From Diaporthe sp. PMI_573 (lineage: Eukaryota > Ascomycota > Sordariomycetes > Diaporthales > Diaporthaceae): DNA of 64,000 bases. The stretch covers positions 496,001-560,000 of the forward strand of contig JAJTUP010000036.1 in NCBI GenBank assembly GCA_021399435.1, in the 5' to 3' direction. A program made the position numbers and the translations under genes. Of the stretch, positions 1-13,266 are shown one piece after another; within the stretch, counting starts at the first letter, position 1, and each line of letters begins with the position of its first letter. The notes beneath the pieces were generated by a model. The model was not told the DNA's origin. It did not search any database and saw nothing but the letters and a program-made list of their open reading frames with translations.

Positions 1-1501
1 GCGGGGAGCGTGCGATAGGGTGTTGTAGCACAATCTCCGGGGGGGTCTCGGTTGTTGTTGTTGTTGTTGTTGATGATGTTGTTGTTAGGGTGTCCTGCAC
101 CACCACCTTGTCGGTGGGTTTCGTTGGAGTTTTATCCGTGTCGTTTTCTGTTACGGCATCACCGCCCTTCAAGTTTTCGACCGACACTTTCGTACTCTGT
201 TCCACCACTGGGGTCTCAGGCGTCTCAGCCATGCTCTCGCCAGCCAGGGGTAAAGAAGGCCGAGGTACAAGTGGCCAGTTTTCCGGGTATGAGCCCTCGT
301 TCGAAGCTGGGATCCATGGAGCAGCAGGAGTGACGGTTCTTGCCAGCCCTGGCTCGTCCTTGGGGGGCGGCGTGGGCGGTATGTCCCTGACGAGGTCGTC
401 CTCGATCCCGGTATCATTGGTGGCGCCACCATATGCCCGACAGTACATGTTCATGACACCACTCAAGGCCGCATCGCTCACAGGGCCCAGCCACTCGTAG
501 GATCTGAGCAGTGCGCTCTTCAACAGGCGTCGGCGCCCGCCAGAGGACGACAGCACGTACCGACGCAGCTCATCCACGGCGTCTTCCAGCCGGAAGTCGC
601 TGCCAGGTTCGTGCATTGAGGCGGCATATTGTGCCAGTGCGCTCTTGAACGTGTAGAGATGGTCCAGCGACAGGACGGTCAGCCCCTCGGAAGAGAAGAG
701 GAGCTCGTTCTGGAGGATGGAGTGGTGGATGACATCGGGAGGGATGCCGTGGGCAGATGGATCATGGGCCACGAGCGGGGTGCCGAGGTGGAATTTGCGG
801 GTGGCGCGATCCAGGGCACTTCTCACGACTCTGTCCGCTCGTGTGGTCAGAGCCGCGGTGTGGATGAGGCGGAAATCGGTACCCAGGGCCTCTGGCGGCG
901 CTCCAGCTGAATAGGTAGTACCGGTGGTCGAAGAGGCTGTCGCGATGGAGGCCGGGGTGGCCGGGGTGGCCGGGGTGGCCGGTGTTCTGGGCGTAGCAGG
1001 CGTCCTGGGTGTGGCTGGCATGCTCGGTGCCATGGGCCACCGCAGCCGCCTGGGGCTGAGCGGGCCATTATCGAGTAACGAAGCCAGCGAGGGCTTCTTT
1101 GGTGGTACGGCCAAGGTATTGCTCCTTTTTGGAACCTTGAACTCGGACTCCTCGGTGCTGGCTGAGTGATGCTGGGTTTTCGACCGCACCAGCGACTTGA
1201 AGGTCGAGAAGGCCGGTGTACGCGGTACGACATCGGGGGTTTGGGGCGGTGTCATTGTGGCCAGCAGATCGCCCGGTGCCGTGGTATCATTCTTGTCACT
1301 CGTGACTGTGTCACCCATGAGCTGGGTAGAAGTGTGGTGGTGTTCATGCCGTGCGACAGTGAGTGTTATATGCAGGCCCTTCCTGGCGAGTCGCTTGGAC
1401 GTGTACTCAAAGATGGAATTGTAAGACGACGGCAGATGATGTGCGTCGAGAATGGAGGTGCCAGCCTCGAGGGGCGAGGAAATGAGGCTCTTGAGGGCCA
1501 T
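1..1501 (-). CDS. Fungus-specific Thr/Pro-rich protein, C-terminus cut by window edge
   Basis: One uninterrupted frame runs from an ATG at 1501 to the left edge (about 500 codons, no stop), so the C-terminus is missing. The N-terminus holds an ordered-looking block around residues 25-55 (SIFEYTSKRLARKGLHITL). A linker follows with the motif SLASLLDNGPLSPRRLRWP and a TPRTPATP repeat near residues 165-185. A second ordered block (about 215-345) contains TRADRVVRSALDRATRKFHL and a helix-rich stretch. The visible end is acidic and Thr-rich. The N-terminal block resembles, from memory, a fungal family of unknown function (DUF7582); I cannot verify that. No catalytic motif is visible. The frame is open upstream of the ATG, so an extra 5' exon is possible. 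No signal peptide or membrane segment is seen. Confidence 0.72.
   Translation of the reverse strand, partial: MALKSLISSPLEAGTSILDAHHLPSSYNSIFEYTSKRLARKGLHITLTVARHEHHHTSTQLMGDTVTSDKNDTTAPGDLLATMTPPQTPDVVPRTPAFSTFKSLVRSKTQHHSASTEESEFKVPKRSNTLAVPPKKPSLASLLDNGPLSPRRLRWPMAPSMPATPRTPATPRTPATPATPATPASIATASSTTGTTYSAGAPPEALGTDFRLIHTAALTTRADRVVRSALDRATRKFHLGTPLVAHDPSAHGIPPDVIHHSILQNELLFSSEGLTVLSLDHLYTFKSALAQYAASMHEPGSDFRLEDAVDELRRYVLSSSGGRRRLLKSALLRSYEWLGPVSDAALSGVMNMYCRAYGGATNDTGIEDDLVRDIPPTPPPKDEPGLARTVTPAAPWIPASNEGSYPENWPLVPRPSLPLAGESMAETPETPVVEQSTKVSVENLKGGDAVTENDTDKTPTKPTDKVVVQDTLTTTSSTTTTTTTETPPEIVLQHPIARSP
952..978. repeat. Perfect 9-bp tandem repeat, three copies, in coding sequence
   Basis: CCGGGGTGG is repeated three times without mismatch. 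On the minus strand it encodes Pro-Ala-Thr units of the low-complexity linker in the left-edge gene. The 9-bp unit is a multiple of three, so copy-number change would keep the frame. Confidence 0.9.
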
Positions 1502-3931
1502 GATGCTCAAAGATGGGCGAGTGACTGGTGTTTGCCCCCCCCTTTTACAGGTATACTGTGGTTTCGTCGAGTCGCTAGACTGAGGAGTGAGACTTGGCCC
1601 GGGGAAGGCTAGACTTGGGCTTGCGCAGCAAGACCCGTGGTTCGTCTCGACATGTAAGGGTGCAACAAGCAGAGAACGGGAAAGTGAGAGAGAGTGTGTG
1701 AGAGAAGGAAAGAAGTCTCTACTACATCTATAGCAGATATGGCCCAAGAGTGAAACTGTCGATGTTGTGCACTACTGTGGCCATGCATCCATCGTTCATG
1801 ACGGAAACGGAGGCATGACGAGATATATGTATGTACGCCTAGTTTCGAAACAGGCTGACATGCAGACGGGTATCTGTCGGCAGACACACAAATCTGAAAC
1901 AGCACATCTCAAAACACACCACCAAAGACTGGCAGCTCGGAGTGAAGAAACAAGCAATGGCAGTCCGCAGTCCGCAGTCCGGCCTACCGGAGTCGAGCAT
2001 CGGTCGTGATTCTTTTTTTAGGCCCCATGTGCGGTATCCAGGGGCCTGGTGCAGCGTGACGATGTGACATAGTAGTGGACCTTGCACCGTCTAGCTAGTA
2101 CGTTATCCTACAAGAGACTTGGACTTATACAGTAAGTAGGTGCTGCAAGAAGAAGAGGGGGCCCATATATCGCGGGGTATTCAAAAGTTGGCAAGGCGCC
2201 ACCTTCTGGGATACGTCGCAGTGTGACCGGACCATTCCTGGCGTGCATATCCGGAATGCCGTCGCCATGGCCAACGGGTTGACGTGCAACAAGTGGGAGA
2301 ATACATAGTCACCAAAGAGGCGAGAGAGTCAAGCCGGCACTTTTTGATGACTTGCAGCTCTAGCACGGCGCTTACGGGCTATTTTAAGGTGGCCCGTCGC
2401 CGGGGCCGCCAATCATGCAGCTCGAAGCGGGGGGGGAGAGGGAGAGGGGCGTGCCTTTGTTTTTAGGGCTGTTCTCCAACGTCCTCCCACTCGTTCGGGC
2501 CCTTCTCCAGCAACGACAACGACAATCTCCTGGCATCTAACCGCCCAAGCTAGACAAATCTGAACAGCACATATACCCACTCGTGGCGACATCTATTCCA
2601 AGATTTCCATCTTTAGATAATACGACAAGGACAGGTGGTGTTCTTTAGCAATCACTGGGCCCCGCTCTCTTCTCTCTTCCCATCCACATCTGCAAGGGAC
2701 CGAAGTCAAAAGCTGACGCAGGAGAAAAGCGTCAAATTCCATGGACAACATCGCAACACGTGCCATCCGGCCTCGAAACTGGTCCCGCGGACCGCACGGC
2801 TAGAAGATGGGGCCTAGTCCCCGTACTTGTCATCGCCAATAAGCCGCGGCATCACCATGCCAAGCAAAGTTTCGGGCTTCGAGCGTGACAGTATACACCC
2901 CGACGATCCTGACCCGGCCTCCCCCCCCCCTTGTAGCTATATCTGGCATTTCTTTTGGTCAGGAACTACAAACGCCCTCCGGACCGGGAACCCCTCCCCG
3001 GGTCCAGATCCGGAAGTTCGTCCAAACAACTGGCTGGCTGATCATGCTGTCGTAATAATGTTTCCCGTAACAGACTGTCCCGACTGCCAGCAGAGCGGCA
3101 ACGTACTGTGTAAAATGAGAAATGCTTGTTTCCAGCCCTGGGCTCGGTGCAACCCCTGTAACATCCCCGGCCCTCTTTTCTTGCCAACGCCACCCCGTCC
3201 CCCTCCTCACCGCGAACAACATCGTCACAAAGACCCTCTCGGAAGAAAATAAGCGCCCGTCTCCCTCATATTTCCCGAGTACCACCAGTCCCAGCCACTA
3301 CCCACACCTCTGCATTCCCAAATATAGAAGCGTTCTCGTCCACTGCACATCACGACAACACCCCTCGTGAGAATCTCCTCTCTCTGGCCAATACCCAGAC
3401 CGAGCCTGGCACCTGATGCTGTTATTAGAGAAACCTGCCGTCGAATGCACGTGTCTCTCTGGCTTTGGGCGTGATCCCCATGGTCGCGCCCATCATCTCC
3501 CATAATCACAACTGCTTCACGTGCACGTAGCCATTGAGCTCTTTCGGTCTCCACAATTCATTAATACCAATAAATCAAATCCGTCTGGACCCTGGGGTTG
3601 TCATCATGCCCGGCCATCGATTGGGCCCTGTATCCCTGACGCCAACACGCCGATAAGCTATGCCAATCCCTTAACATTTGACCTGGACTCCTGATGCGGG
3701 GGTGCGCCATGTCGTCTATCATCGCTCATGGCATGTGGTCGAGAAAATGTTCCATGCCCACTCTCACCGTGTCCCGTCCTGGCCTTCCCGCCGCCGAGGG
3801 TGAACACTCGTACCACAAGTGGTTGCACGCGACCTTAACGGCGCCTAGACCATCCCATCCCCAAATGATTCCCTGGTTGCAGCTTGCTACGCACACTACA
3901 TGTAAGACATAGCCACACGCCTCAATGGGCC
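1502..3931. other. Intergenic region, about 2.4 kb
   Basis: This holds the 5' flank of the left-edge gene and the 3' flank of the ubiquitin hydrolase. Small frames in all six readings look like noise: no recognisable peptide and no splice structure. Simple-sequence bits include a GTCCGCA triplication near 1962-1980 and purine tracts at 1680-1715. The stretch TACGTTATCCTACAAGAGAC near 2099-2118 resembles one unit of the 15-bp repeat family described elsewhere, but it stands alone. No RNA gene was recognised. Confidence 0.6.
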
Positions 3932-6900
3932 TCAAGTGTCCACGTCCCTGATGTCATCGTCCCCAAGGCTGTCCATCTGGTCGGACGACGCCACAGAGTT
4001 CTCCCAGTCTTCAGGAGCAAGTATTGTCAGCTGTCGGCACTCTTGGCGGATGACGGACGCGGGTGAGCTGAGGAGGGAGGAGTCGCTGTCAGACATACCA
4101 GACCCGTCATCCTCCAGGTCGTCCACGCTCAGTCTTCGAAGGCTGTCCAGGATGACTACAAAAAGAAACAGTCAGTATCAGCAGCATCACATATGCTGAC
4201 TCCCCCCACGGTTGGTCGGCCCCGAGGCGTGGTCATGGTTAAACGCACCTTGCCGCTCAGCGAAGAACTTCACGCCGTCTTCACCAGCCATCTCGTCAGT
4301 GACGTCAAAAAAGCCGCCGCACTGCTCAAGGACGCTCTGCAGCACCACGACAGTCTGTGCTGGAACAGAGTTGCCACGCTTGGTGTAGTTCTCAGCAACA
4401 AAATGCAGACACTCGATCCCGATTCGCTTCGCACTGAGCACCACCGCCTCGGCACGTTCCTGGCCTCCGTGTTTCTCTTCAAAGTCTGGATTGCTACCAT
4501 GTCGGAAGACCTTCTCATAGATGACCTGCTTGACCTCGTTGCTGATGTTGTGATCGTAATGTGCCAACAGACTAGGCACCCACAGGGGCAGGTATTCGAG
4601 GCACTGGATATTGATCGCCTTCTTAGTCTCGCCAGAATTCTCTCGGTTCCCGTCAATTACCGCCCTGTTGGTGAAGAATCCCAATACCGCCTTTGGCTCA
4701 CTGTTCGCCAACATGGTGCTGTTCCTGGCTATGTGCTCGATCAGCTTGTTGATATTCGCTGGTTCACGGCTAAGACGGCAGTACAGCGCCGCCACTCGTA
4801 GATATGGGGCGTGGACGAGGAATGACGGCTGGACCTGGGTGTTCACCAATAGAGTTTCCAGAATGTCGTCCTCCAACGCCCAGCCCTGCTTCAAGAGGCT
4901 GGCAAAGATGGCGTCTGTTGCCTCCGGATTCTGGTTGATGTAGATGAGTTTGTCCAGGAATATGCTGCAGCCCCCATCCCACTTCTGTTCCAGCACATTG
5001 GCTTCAATGACGGTCAGCCGCAGCGGCGAGTCAGGACAATCGAGATATATGTTCTCGCGCATGGCGTGGCTGATGACCGGGCCGTCCACCGTGACAGACG
5101 CAAACACACTGTTCAGCAAATCCATAATGGTCGAAAACGACGGGGGACGGTTTTGCCTCCTGGAAAGGGTGTTGCTCAGTCTGACGAACTGTTGGTCCAT
5201 TTCCTGGGAGGTCAGGTTTTCGGCCACGATAATAAGAAACGCCTTGTACACAAAGTTATTGCCTGTAAAAGCGAGAAGCTCCTCCTTGCCAAGGTTGACG
5301 AATCGGGCCATCAGATAGAACACCTCGAACCACGACCTGAGGTGAATGTGGAAGTTCTCCCAGAGAGTTTCGAACATTGCACACACTCCTGAAACAACGT
5401 TTACCTCGAAGTTTTCGAAACTGGAAGAAGACGATGTATGCATGTTGTAGTTTCCCGGGAAGGTCTCCTTGATGGATTGGACAGCTATCATGAGCAGATC
5501 GGACACGGCTTGCCGGATTTCTGGCTCACAATTCCGCTGAACCAAGCTCCTGAAAGACTCATGCCGGTCGCTGAAGTATTCGTAAACAACGAAAGCGCAA
5601 CGTGGGCAAGAAGTGGCCATTTCCCTCAACCTTTGCAATAGTCTCTGAGCGTCAGGGGTCTCCTTCGCTCTGGCAGCGACTTGGTCAAGGTGCCCGAGAG
5701 CCATCTGGACGGCTGAGGTCTCGGTATCGTGGGGCTCGGAGCAGACTCCGCCGCTCATTTCAAGCATGTGCTCGATGGCACCATCCACAAGCCGAATGTG
5801 GTGGGGATCAAATAAGCAATGCCTCTGCAGAAGCCGCAGATTGTCCTCTCGGATAGCATTGGCAAGCATCGCGGGCATCGGAGCTTGAACCGGGCTTGAA
5901 GACAGCGACTGCTGCAGCTCATGATTCTTTCGCTGCAAAGTCGAAGAGCGCTCGTAGAAAAGCATGTAGGCGCAGTAGTTCTTCTCGTACGTGACACCGC
6001 CAGCATCCCAGGAAGGTTCTGTGCCACCATAGCAGGATGCTTCCATCTTTGCCGGGTTCCAAGGGGTCACGGTATCATCATTGAATTCAAACCAGTCCTG
6101 GCCTGCACGAGATGTCGGCCGTTCTCGGATGAAGCTGTAATAATGCCCAGACTCTGCCGTGCCAGCGTGGACGAGAACACCGACCAACTCGAACCAATCT
6201 TCCGAAGTGCTTCCAGCAGGGTTGCTGAGGTGCTCGATCGTGAAAGGTCGCATGTCGATGCGATCTGGGAAAGCGAAGTAGTCATTTATCTTGTTGCGTG
6301 CCAGCGTTCTGAGGTTGAAATCGAAACGCTTCAGGTGGAAGATCAAAGAGTTGGGAACTTCCTTCAGGCATGAGCTATACTCATGTCAGTAGACGTACGG
6401 TGGAGGCCAAACACAAGGTAGGGAGGGGGTCAATCATACCGCCTGACAGCATCGACGTGTCGGCCGCAAGTGGTGCAGTTGTACTTGTTGTCTAGCAGAA
6501 ATTGTCAGCTGGTTGATTTCAACAGATGAAAAGCACCAGGGCTGGTGAAGCTCTAGTCTTACCCCCTTCCATGTGCTCCCCATCAACATAGGCGTCAAGA
6601 CTCTCCAACAAGTCCTTCTTGCCTTTGATGTCGCATTGGATGGCAGAGAATGGCTCCATCACTTCAGAGAGGTGTTCACACTCTTTCGACTTGGTCTGCG
6701 TCACTAATTGTCCGCCGTAGAAAGAACGGAATCGTTGTGTGGCCTCCTCAGAACGCAATTGGCCTTCCCACCTGTCGTTGAGCAGATTGAAGAACTCTTC
6801 GACGTCCATCTGGTTGTGGATGTTGATGAGGTCGTCATCATAGGTTTTTATACTGGCAACAAAAGCCTCAGGATCTATGAAGCGCCGATGGCTGCTCTGG

Positions 6901-9900
6901 AGTTGACCAAACATGCGTTGCGTGTGGTAAAGTAGAGATCGACTCTTGTCCCCGCCGCTGACCTCAGCGTTGAGCATGAATTGTCGAAAGTCGAAATTCA
7001 TGAACAACTGCGTGCAAAGGGAATTCAAGTAGCACGTGTTGGAAAGGTTTCGGAGACCCGCGTAGCCACAGTGGGATCTGATGGCCTTGGACCTCTCGAA
7101 GTTGTTGATCGGAAGCTCATATTGATAGGTGAGGCCCCCTAAGGACAACGGTCAGCTGAATGATTGCGGGAAATGGCAGAGGTGAACAGACTGAATCCTA
7201 CCATCTTCAGTGTCATCGTCGGTCGAGCAAGAGACCAGTGACTTCAGGTCCTCTATGAGCAGTTGGATTTGTGCTGGAGTTCTCCCTGCGATCCTCAGGA
7301 TGATATTGATGAGTTGGCAACGTGTGGCCTCATTGTAGATCACATCACCCTGCCAAAGAGAATTGGCACTCGACCAGTGACGGGGGAATAGATGATGCCA
7401 GAACAATTGTGTTGCGAAGCTGGAATACATGTCGTCAGTGATTCCATATGGTTGTGGAGTTTCAAACAGCCAAAAATTCCAGAATGAACTTGCCTCGTAG
7501 GTATGACTTCTACACCAGTTTGGTCGTGAACGTCGCACAAGATGAAGTGCAGCAAGCCAACAAGACCCTGAGCCGCCAAGTCAACAGCACCGGGCTGGAT
7601 TATATCCTGTTTAGATTTCGAATAGTTAGAGAGATGAGTTGAGCGTTGGGGCCAGGGTGCCAACCTCTTGGGGTCTGTAATCCAAAAGCAGCCGGCTCAA
7701 GAATGAGGTCGTTTTAGGCAAGTCAAGCACATCTGATTGTGACTCCTTCATTGACTTGAACAGAGCAACTGCAAGCTGGAAGAGCTCTGAGCATGTGGCA
7801 GGCTGCTCGAGAGCACATGGCATCAACTCGAGCAAAAGAGTCCAAAAGTAGTCACGAAAGGCTGGTTCAGGAGCAGTTGCAGGACTAGTGACCAATGAGT
7901 TAGCTTGCCAGGCACAAATCACGGAGGCCGTCGGATACATACTTCAAAGGGCGGATTGTCTTCTCTCCGATTGCTAGTGCTGTTGTCTTCCTCAAAGTGC
8001 TCCGAGGGTCATCAAGAAGCAGCCTTCTTATGACTGACTTGACATCGGTTCGAGAACACAACATATTCCACAGGTCTACCCTCAAGGAACACGTGTCCAA
8101 TATGGCTTGGAATGTGATATTGAGCAGATTCGTGCAAGCAGCTGTCGGATCGGCGGCCATGCAGAAAGACATGATATCGACCAGTCTCTCCAGCAACTCG
8201 ACATCCAGGCATTCGGGCACTGTCGGAGCCCGCAAAGGATCTGTGGCTGTCAGTGGGGCAACAACGGAGCATGATCTGGGCGACAAACCTTTCAAGATGG
8301 ACAGAAGCTGTTCAACGAGTCTTGTAGCAAGCCGGATCCTCAGTTCTTCACTTGAGTTTCCGTCTGCTGCCTGGGGGTTGGAGATGGCCCAGACTACCAA
8401 CCTGAGCGCTCGTGCCAGCGAGTTGTTGTAAGATCCGTGCTCATTGTTAGTCTTGGCCAGGGAGAACTGCATGTTCAGGCACTCCTGGATGGCATGCACC
8501 GCGTACAGAGACTTCAGAGGTTGATCGACTGGGAAAACTTGATGGTAATTCGGGTTCTCCTGTTCAATGGTTGCCAGTATGCGGTCGTCCACAGGTAGAG
8601 TGATGAGGAAAGCGTACACCTGTAATGTGTGTTAGTCAAGGGCAGGGCTCACAAGGGCAGAGTTCTCACCTCAGTTGCCAATGTCTCCTCTAGTCCTAGA
8701 AAGTGCCACAGCTCCTCGAAGTGCCTCAGGATCTCTATCTCCACGGCAGAAGCGCCGGGCCTCACCTGGAGAGGTTGCTCAACTGTTTCCGATTCACGTT
8801 TGACGAGAATGAGTCCTTCGCAAATTTGTAGCTCGTCCAAAGACCTGCAGATGTCCTGCTCAGACGGCGTGAGGGCTTGCCCTTTGTAGTACAAGCGGTA
8901 ATTGTCAAAACCGGTTGCGTCACGGATGCTGGCCAGCAAAGACCCAGCTGTGTTATCTTTGCCTATAGGCAAGGGCTTCACTTCTGTCTGTCTGTCACCG
9001 TCGAAGGACTGAAATTTGAGGTCAGCCGATTCGCCTTGAACGTCAATGCTCTTGGGTAAGACCAGCGACCTCATGTCAGGAGTGGAGAACTGCGAAGTTG
9101 AGTGGTAATGGTCGTTGAAGGTTCGGAGGATCTGGAGAGAACGACCGAAGAGAAGCCGTTGATCTCTAATCACATACCCACTAGACGTGGTACACGCCGT
9201 GGCAGGGTCAGGCTCGTCTCCACTCGCTGTCAGGCGTTTGGCCGCAAAGGACAATTGCTCCAAGCACCGATTGACCAGAGCTAGGTGGACTTTCCGTGCT
9301 CGGTGGCTGGAGAATTGCTGGATACACCGGCTTTCGATATAAACCCCCTTGACAAGCGCTCTTATCGCCATTTCCTCAATAGTGTTGGTGGGAGCGGTAA
9401 GGACAATCCTCCATAGCTCTTCGATGGCCTGGCGGTCGCGCGAATCGTCGTCGTCGAGAACACTACTGTCCTTGTCATCCACCAGTCGAGCGATCTTCTT
9501 CAGGGCGAAATCCAGGCTGCCTTCGCAGAACAGCTCTGGCGCCAGTGTGGGTAGATACACATCGAAACAGATCTCCAGGAACGGGTTGTCGTGACGAGCA
9601 TTCAATGCAACGTTGAGACTCTGCCAGCCACACATCCGATCTTCTCGGGACGCTGCATGCTTTCCGACCAGCAGTTCCCATAGCTTCTGCCCAAGATCTC
9701 CCCTAATGGCCTCGGGCTGCTGCTGGAGGATGTTCGACAGCATTTCGAGGCGAGGCTTGTTTTCCAAACCATTAATCACATGCTGTTTCCCTTGTCTGGT
9801 GTAGACTGCATGCTCGAACTCGTCAATGAGGAGTCTTGGCAAGTCGTGTTGTGACGTGAGCACTTGCAACTCCCTGCCGACCGGCCGACACAAGAAGCTA

Positions 9901-12221
9901 AGGCAGTGTATGCTGCCTAAGGTGCAAGGTGTTTTCTGAGCGATGTCTCTCAGGCACTCCTCATATAGCAACGCTCTATGCTCATATGACGGCCCGAACC
10001 TCAGGACCTGAGAAATGGTCCCTGCAGCCCACCTGTGGATCACCTGATAGAACGGTGGCCCTGGTGCAGAAGACTCCCTCAACAGCCGGAACATCAAGGA
10101 GTAGGGCAGTAGCTCTCGCATAGCCTCGGGTTTTGGGCAGAGCTGGTTGATGATGGCAACACAAAGATCCTTGATTGTCGGGCTGAAAGCCTCGATCGGA
10201 ACGGTCTGCATTTTTCGACAGAAAGCGAGCAGGTTGTCTGCGGTGAAAAGATGGACGATGTGGATAAACATCGCAGACAGACTCTCCGAGACTCCGGAGA
10301 TCTGGCACGTAGTTACCGTATGCCACATGAAATCCAGATGTTTTTCGGTGAAAGTATGCGACGCAAATAAGAAGCCGATGATATTACCGCTCGCGCTTGT
10401 TACCTCCGGATGGCAAGTAGGACCCAATATGTACGTGACGACGCCTGATTGCAACAAGGTACCCGAGATGTGACGCAACAACGGCTGTTGAGAGGGTTCG
10501 ATACCGTGCCCCGAATGGTCCTTGAATATGCGCACCAAGTCCGCACACATTAGCTGCGCTGCTAGGAGCCTCAGGTGCATTTGACTCGACATGATGAACT
10601 TTGTAAGAGTCTTGAGGCGCCACTCGTCGACCATGACCTCGTGGGAGATAGCTGGAGGGATGTCTGGGTGGTTTTGCTGGTGTTCCCTGACTACAGCCGC
10701 TGCACTTCCGCTTTCCGCACGCAAGCATAGACGCAGGAGGTTGGTGAGAACAAACATCAAGCTATCAGCAACTTCCGCTTGTATTTGATTGACGTTTTTC
10801 TCGGTGCAGACTTCAAGAGCCTGTGACATGGTCTCAGCGAGATGGTATCCCTGCTCTAGGAAAGCCATTCCCTCTTCAGCCTCTCCAGCAGGCTGGGACA
10901 GATGCAGTCGTTCGGTGGCGTCGCGGATCATAGAAACAGCTAATTGGCCAACGACGTGCAAATGATCGATCAATCTCGGAAGCCGGGGCACAAGTGAAGC
11001 CATGAGCTGGCCGAGGTGGCAAGGCGAGTAGCTCGGTGTGTCTAAGCCGTAGGTGGGAAATGAATGGAAGGCATCGACGAGTTCGCCCAGAAACTCGGGC
11101 AGTAGCGGATCGGCGTCAATGTAAGTCATGTTGGCCGCCTGGCCGCCATATTCCATCAAGTACTGGTTGAGGTACACTATGTAGAGCGGCGAGGTCAGGT
11201 CTTGGAAAATGTTCTCTCCAGCTTCAACGGAACGAAGCATCAACTGGTCGAGGTCGACGAAGAAAGCTGTTAACCTTGTGAAGGCCTTGTGCAAATTAAA
11301 AATCAGGCGAGAGAGCTGAGGACTTCGCATGGGAGCACCTCGACCAAGGTTGGTATTCTCCCATATTAGTCTCGGGAGCTCTCTCCAGAACTCGCGGTGC
11401 TCCTCAAGATTCTGCAACAGCATGTAAACTCCGCACTCCCGTGCCCAAGCCAGGTACTCCTCGATCCACGATGTGAGCTTCGGGGCTGCCTCTCGGTAGG
11501 TCGAGAGCGCGCCACATATGTTCTGCAGAGCATCTGGCAGGGATTCGTCTGGGTGGCTCGGGAAGTCTCGCACGGGATCGGCGAGCTGGAGTTGGATATC
11601 CTGGAGGTCCACCAGCTGGGACATGTCGGTCTCGTCCACGCTTTCTACAAGGGGTTCGTCGTGGTCGTCGGCAGCCAATGGCGACGACGCCGGGCTCCTG
11701 ATACCTGGCACGGCGCTTGACACATCCAGCTCCGGGTCCTCCACACTGGCCCGGATGCCACTCTCGTAACTTGTGTCGAGCGCTCCATCGGCGTCCTTGG
11801 GCGACGTAGGTGACAAGTGTGCTGATTGTGGCGCATGCTTTCTACTCTTCAAGTTCAGAGTTATCTTGGTTGGTTTTGACTCGGACAGGGGCTGTGCATG
11901 ATGTTGCCGGTGCTCGGGTGTCTGAGGCTTCGAGGAGGGCGAGGAATCCATCGTCATCTTGGTATCCTGGTCCGTTGGCAGGCCTTGTATGTCGTCGTCT
12001 GCAGGGCGGGCAGGGGTGTGGTGGGAGGACTCCTCGGATTCGAGAGACCGGCTGCGAGAGACACCGTTGAGAGATGTGCGGCGTCGCTTGCGGGCCGAGG
12101 ACCCGTCGTCTTCGTCAAAGGGGTTCGGTCGGGTTGAGCAAGGCTCGGAGGAGACGGCACGTTCTCTCGACTCATCTGGGGAATTCGAAGCTCGGTCCAT
12201 CTGGATCTGGCCTGCTGGCAT
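3932..12221 (-). CDS. Giant ubiquitin carboxyl-terminal hydrolase (USP34/USP9-like, fungal)
   Basis: Cysteine-type deubiquitinase that removes ubiquitin from substrates. Exons (descending): 12221-8670, 8619-7943, 7884-7665, 7606-7202, 7138-6563, 6491-6440, 6374-4249, 4155-3932. All junctions have GT...AG and most have CTAAC or CTGAC branch sites. The total is 7832 nt, one short of a multiple of three, which matches an apparent -1 frameshift near 7500; corrected length is about 2610 aa. Residues 1-200 are disordered and basic. A long helical-repeat region follows. The USP core starts near residue 1640: Cys box NLSNTCYLNS (Cys about 1654), zinc-ribbon cysteines in NKYNCTTCGRHVD, His box SGHYYSF (His about 1905), then WFEFND. 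A large C-terminal region of the type seen in fungal USPs follows, ending in an acidic tail. An alternative start is Met8 at 12200. The USP assignment is firm; substrates are unknown. Confidence 0.93.
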
Positions 12222-13242
12222 CGGAGCTCAGTAAGCCTGGAGCCTCACAGAGTCACGGCTGTTGTGCGAGCCCAGGGCTGAGGGCAGCTCTGCTCCGGAT
12301 GACCTCAATTTTAGCATATGGGCTGGCAGTAAGGGACCGGGCAGGAGGGTGCTGGACAGGGATGGTGGGGGGATGGCGGTGTTAACAATGAGGCAATGAA
12401 GCAGCAGCCACGGTATAACCCTGGCCGAGCTCACAAGGCTGAAGTGGGCTAGGTTTGCGTGTTTGTGGGGGCGCGGGAGGAGGAATGACGGTGCATGCGG
12501 TGGAGGTGGAGGGCAAGGGCGGAGGCAGCAGCGTGGCGATGGGGGGGCTTTCCTAGACGGGACAAGGAGGGGTCCTGGCAGATATGGCCAAAGGCAAGGA
12601 GAATGAATGATGATGCTTCAAGTGCTTCAAGAAGAGCAGCTTGTGCTTTGTGCAGTCTTGTTCCGACGTTGACATTCATTGATCCTTTTTGAGTGGCTGT
12701 TGGTGGTGGGGTATGGAGATGGCGGGGTAGGGGTGCGTGTCTAGGACAGGCTCACCTAGCTGCTGGTGCGTGGTTCCCGGCTCCAACTCAAGGAAGCTCT
12801 GTCAGACAGCTCTCCTGGGGCACAGAGCAGCGCAGGGGAGGGCAACCATCCAAATAACCTCGGACAACCCGGAGGCGTGGCGTGGCGACTGGGCCACCGA
12901 TGCTGATGCTGATGCTGGTGCTGGTGATGGTGATTCACTAGTGCTAGATGAGGTATACTCTCTTATGAAATGTGATGAGTGTGAGTGCCAAGAGGAGACG
13001 CCGCAATGGCTTTTTTTTTTTGGGATTGCAATCTGAGAATGCAGCCGTCTCAACCGGGATGGGTTTGGGGTTGCTGAGTGCATCAATCCTAGGAGGGGAG
13101 CTCTGGTGGAAACCTTGAAGGCCTGGTAGCCCAAGAACTGCGGGTCGCGTCAACAGGGATTTCGGGAGGAGCTACCGTGCAGCCCACCCGCCTAGCATAC
13201 CTATTGCAAGGAAGAGCTTGCCAGGCTCGTTTGTGGGCACCT

Positions 13243-13266
13243 ACCCAGGCACCCAGGCACCCAGGC
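13243..13266. repeat. 8-bp tandem repeat, three copies
   Basis: ACCCAGGC is repeated three times in a row in non-coding DNA upstream of the ubiquitin hydrolase gene. Confidence 0.8.

Noticed and set aside
770..800. Suspected frameshift in the left-edge gene
   Set aside because: On careful re-reading of the GCGGGGTGCC stretch, the frame is continuous (LGTPLVAHD). The suspicion came from a miscounted G-run.
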